NCBI RefSeq assembly: GCF_020400605.1
Contig: NZ_JAINRD010000017.1
Span: 62,001-126,000 of the forward strand
DNA from: Streptomyces aculeolatus
GTDB lineage: Bacteria; Actinomycetota; Actinomycetes; Streptomycetales; Streptomycetaceae
Length of the DNA: 64,000 nt
Direction: 5' to 3'
The translations under genes were made by a program, and so were the position numbers. Below, one piece after another: positions 62,735 to 64,000 of this stretch (positions are counted from its first letter, which is position 1; each line of letters opens with the position of its first letter). Under the pieces are notes generated by a model. The model did not search any database. It was not told the DNA's origin and was given only the letters and a program-made list of their open reading frames with translations.

Positions 62735-63075
62735 GCGGCACCACCGCCGCGTGCCGGGGTGGTGGGCATGGGGGTGATGGTGTCGGCGCGGAAGCTGATG
62801 CCGTGTCGGTCGCCCATCTGCCAGGCGAACGCGGTGAGTCCGGTGACCTTGAGGATCTGCCCTTCCTCGATCCCCTTCGGTTCGCCGGCCACGGCGATTT
62901 CGATGACGGAGATGCGGCGGGCGTCCTGGCGGACGGTGACGGCCACGGTGTAGACGGTGTTGCCGTCCTTGTCCTTCCTGACTTCCTTGGTGTCGGGGTT
63001 GACGATCTTCGCTTCGGGGGCGATGGCGCACCGCAGTACGCCCAGCCGCCCGGTGTCCACAGGTATGGACTGCAT
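62731..63075 (-). CDS. Conserved AICE protein upstream of tra
   Basis: Small protein of 114 aa often found directly before traSA in integrative elements of Streptomyces (from memory). It has a basic/mixed N-terminus QSIPVDTGRLGVLRCAIA and the core AKIVNPDTKEVRKDKDGNTV with VAVTVRQDARRISVIEIAVA and a Gly/Ala tail. ATG at 63075 has GGAGG eight bases upstream. Function unknown. Confidence 0.8.
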   Translation of the reverse strand: MQSIPVDTGRLGVLRCAIAPEAKIVNPDTKEVRKDKDGNTVYTVAVTVRQDARRISVIEIAVAGEPKGIEEGQILKVTGLTAFAWQMGDRHGISFRADTITPMPTTPARGGGAA

Positions 63076-63127
63076 TGCTTCGGCCTCCCTGGCCTGTTGA
63101 GGACGCCAGACCCATCCGCCTGACGTC

Positions 63128-63143
63128 ACTTGTCCTGACGAGT
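63128..63143. promoter_or_regulatory. KorSA-type operator, copy 1
   Basis: ACTTGTCCTGACGAGT: palindromic ACTnnTC-n2-GAnnAGT, 52 bp from an almost identical copy. It lies between the divergent tra-side gene and the GntR gene. Confidence 0.65.
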
Positions 63144-63179
63144 TATGAGTATGGGGAGCTGTACAGCGCGGAAGCAACT

Positions 63180-63195
63180 ACTTATTCTGACGAGT
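63180..63195. promoter_or_regulatory. KorSA-type operator, copy 2
   Basis: ACTTATTCTGACGAGT, same pattern as copy 1 (63128-63143), about 50 bp before the GntR start. Two copies would let the repressor control both its own promoter and the tra/rep transcript. Confidence 0.65.
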
Positions 63196-63246
63196 GATGT
63201 CGCGCGTGCGACGTGCCTACGACGATGGGAAGACGAAGGTGCCGAG

Positions 63247-64000
63247 ATGAGCGAGATCCAGCGCCCAGGAGCCCTCTACCAGCAGGTCGCCGCCGCCATC
63301 CGCGAAGCGATCCTGTCCGGCGAGTTCACCGCCGGCGCACCACTGCCCTCCGAGACCCAGCTCATCGCCCGCTACCAGGTCTCCCGCCCCACCGTCCGCA
63401 ACGCCATCGCCGCCCTGCGCGCCGAAGGACTCATCGAAGTCCGCCACGGCAAAGGCAGCTTCGTCCGCACCACCGGAACCCCCGCGCTCACCATCAACCG
63501 GCGCGTCACTCGCAGCCGCGGCGGGCAATTCACCTCGGCGGACGGCATCGAGTGGACCACCGCCGAAGCGCCCGCGGTCTTCCGCTCCCACACCACCCAG
63601 GCCACCGGCGCACTCCTCGGACTGGACGCGGAAGAAGCGGTCTTCGTCTGCGACCGCCTTCTCACCGACCCGGCCACCGGCACCCGCGCGTTGCACCGCA
63701 CGACCATCCCGTTCGAAGTCGCCGAGGGCATCGACACGCTCGCCGAGGCGCCGGACCGCGAGCCGGATGCGATCTACGCGCTGCTTTCCGAGGCCGGGCA
63801 CACGCTGTGGTGGTCCGAGACGGTACGCGCCCGTATGCCGCTGCCCGACGAGCGGACCGCCCTGCAACTCCCCGACGCCACACCGGTCATGCACCTGGCG
63901 CGCATCACGCACGGCACCGACGACCGGCCCTTGATTCTCGAAGAACTCCGCGCCGGAGCGGACCGCGCCCAGCTCGTCTACCGGATCACCGCCGACAAAG
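63247..64000 (+). CDS. GntR/UTRA-family regulator, KorSA-like (partial, 3' end outside window)
   Basis: Transcription repressor of the element, divergent from tra/rep. Residues about 8-70 form the winged helix: ALYQQVAAAIREAILSGEFT, then PLPSETQLIARYQVSRPTVRNAI and GLIEVRHGKGSFV. The remaining sequence matches a UTRA-type effector domain, with LLGLDAEEAVFVCDRLL and HRTTIPFEVAEGIDTLAEAP. The frame is open to the last base, so the C-terminus lies beyond the window. ATG at 63247 comes after GACGAAGG. KorSA in pSAM2 plays the equivalent role. Confidence 0.9.
   Translation, partial: MSEIQRPGALYQQVAAAIREAILSGEFTAGAPLPSETQLIARYQVSRPTVRNAIAALRAEGLIEVRHGKGSFVRTTGTPALTINRRVTRSRGGQFTSADGIEWTTAEAPAVFRSHTTQATGALLGLDAEEAVFVCDRLLTDPATGTRALHRTTIPFEVAEGIDTLAEAPDREPDAIYALLSEAGHTLWWSETVRARMPLPDERTALQLPDATPVMHLARITHGTDDRPLILEELRAGADRAQLVYRITADK

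Overview
The window is chromosomal DNA of a high-GC filamentous actinomycete, almost certainly a Streptomyces or close relative. The evidence is the very high GC content, many GTG starts, GGAGG ribosome sites, a complete 14-subunit nuo operon with a Rex box, futalosine-pathway menaquinone genes, and an integrative element with pSAM2-like Rep, Tra and Kor modules. From memory, the order of the core genes (second nuo cluster, tandem sensor kinases, 2-oxoacid:ferredoxin oxidoreductase, polyprenyl synthase, nuoN-A, NlpC/P60, menJ, menG, mqnC) resembles a conserved Streptomyces block; this was not checked by alignment.

Layout. 1-4220 (minus): truncated second complex I cluster nuoA-B-C-H-I-J, with no nuoD, E, F or G between its members and an unusual repeat-rich NuoC tail. 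4503-8073: two paralogous sensor kinases and a LuxR-type response regulator, sharing a G-rich promoter motif. 8333-11279: korA-korB. 11360-18920: small regulators and accessory genes (HxlR/QorB pair, RarD, an APH(3'')-like kinase, NUDIX, CGNR/VOC pair, SnoaL/TetR pair). 19029-22895: LolA-like lipoprotein-type protein, long-chain polyprenyl diphosphate synthase and fumarylacetoacetase. 22943-39016: complete nuoA-N operon on the minus strand, with a Rex operator upstream. 39727-46977: NlpC/P60 cell-wall hydrolase and menaquinone genes (menJ, menG, mqnC, mqnA) around a Ser/Thr kinase. 47206-52258: cold-shock gene, APH-fold kinase, acyl-CoA ligase, small membrane proteins and a GNAT.

52393-64000 is accessory DNA: a PIN-type toxin-antitoxin pair, an AT-richer AIPR-family defence gene, and then an attachment region. 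That region holds two copies of the 3' end of a dicarboxylate-symporter-like gene, each with its own terminator. The left copy is followed by a wrecked large serine integrase and an IS5-type transposase fragment; the right copy is followed by an intact large serine integrase. Downstream of the intact integrase is a pSAM2/AICE-type backbone: a RepSA-like rolling-circle initiator, small zinc-ribbon and membrane peptides, an FtsK/TraB translocase, a conserved AICE protein and a GntR/KorSA-like repressor cut by the window end.

How it fits together: the polyprenyl synthase, MqnA, MqnC, MenG and MenJ make and tailor menaquinone, which the Rex-controlled complex I reduces. The second complex I cluster lacks the NADH-input module and sits near KorAB, so ferredoxin could be its electron donor (inference). 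The most unusual parts are the serine-integrase AICE with its duplicated attachment region, the incomplete second complex I with its repeat-expanded NuoC, and the shared promoter motif of the two-kinase system.
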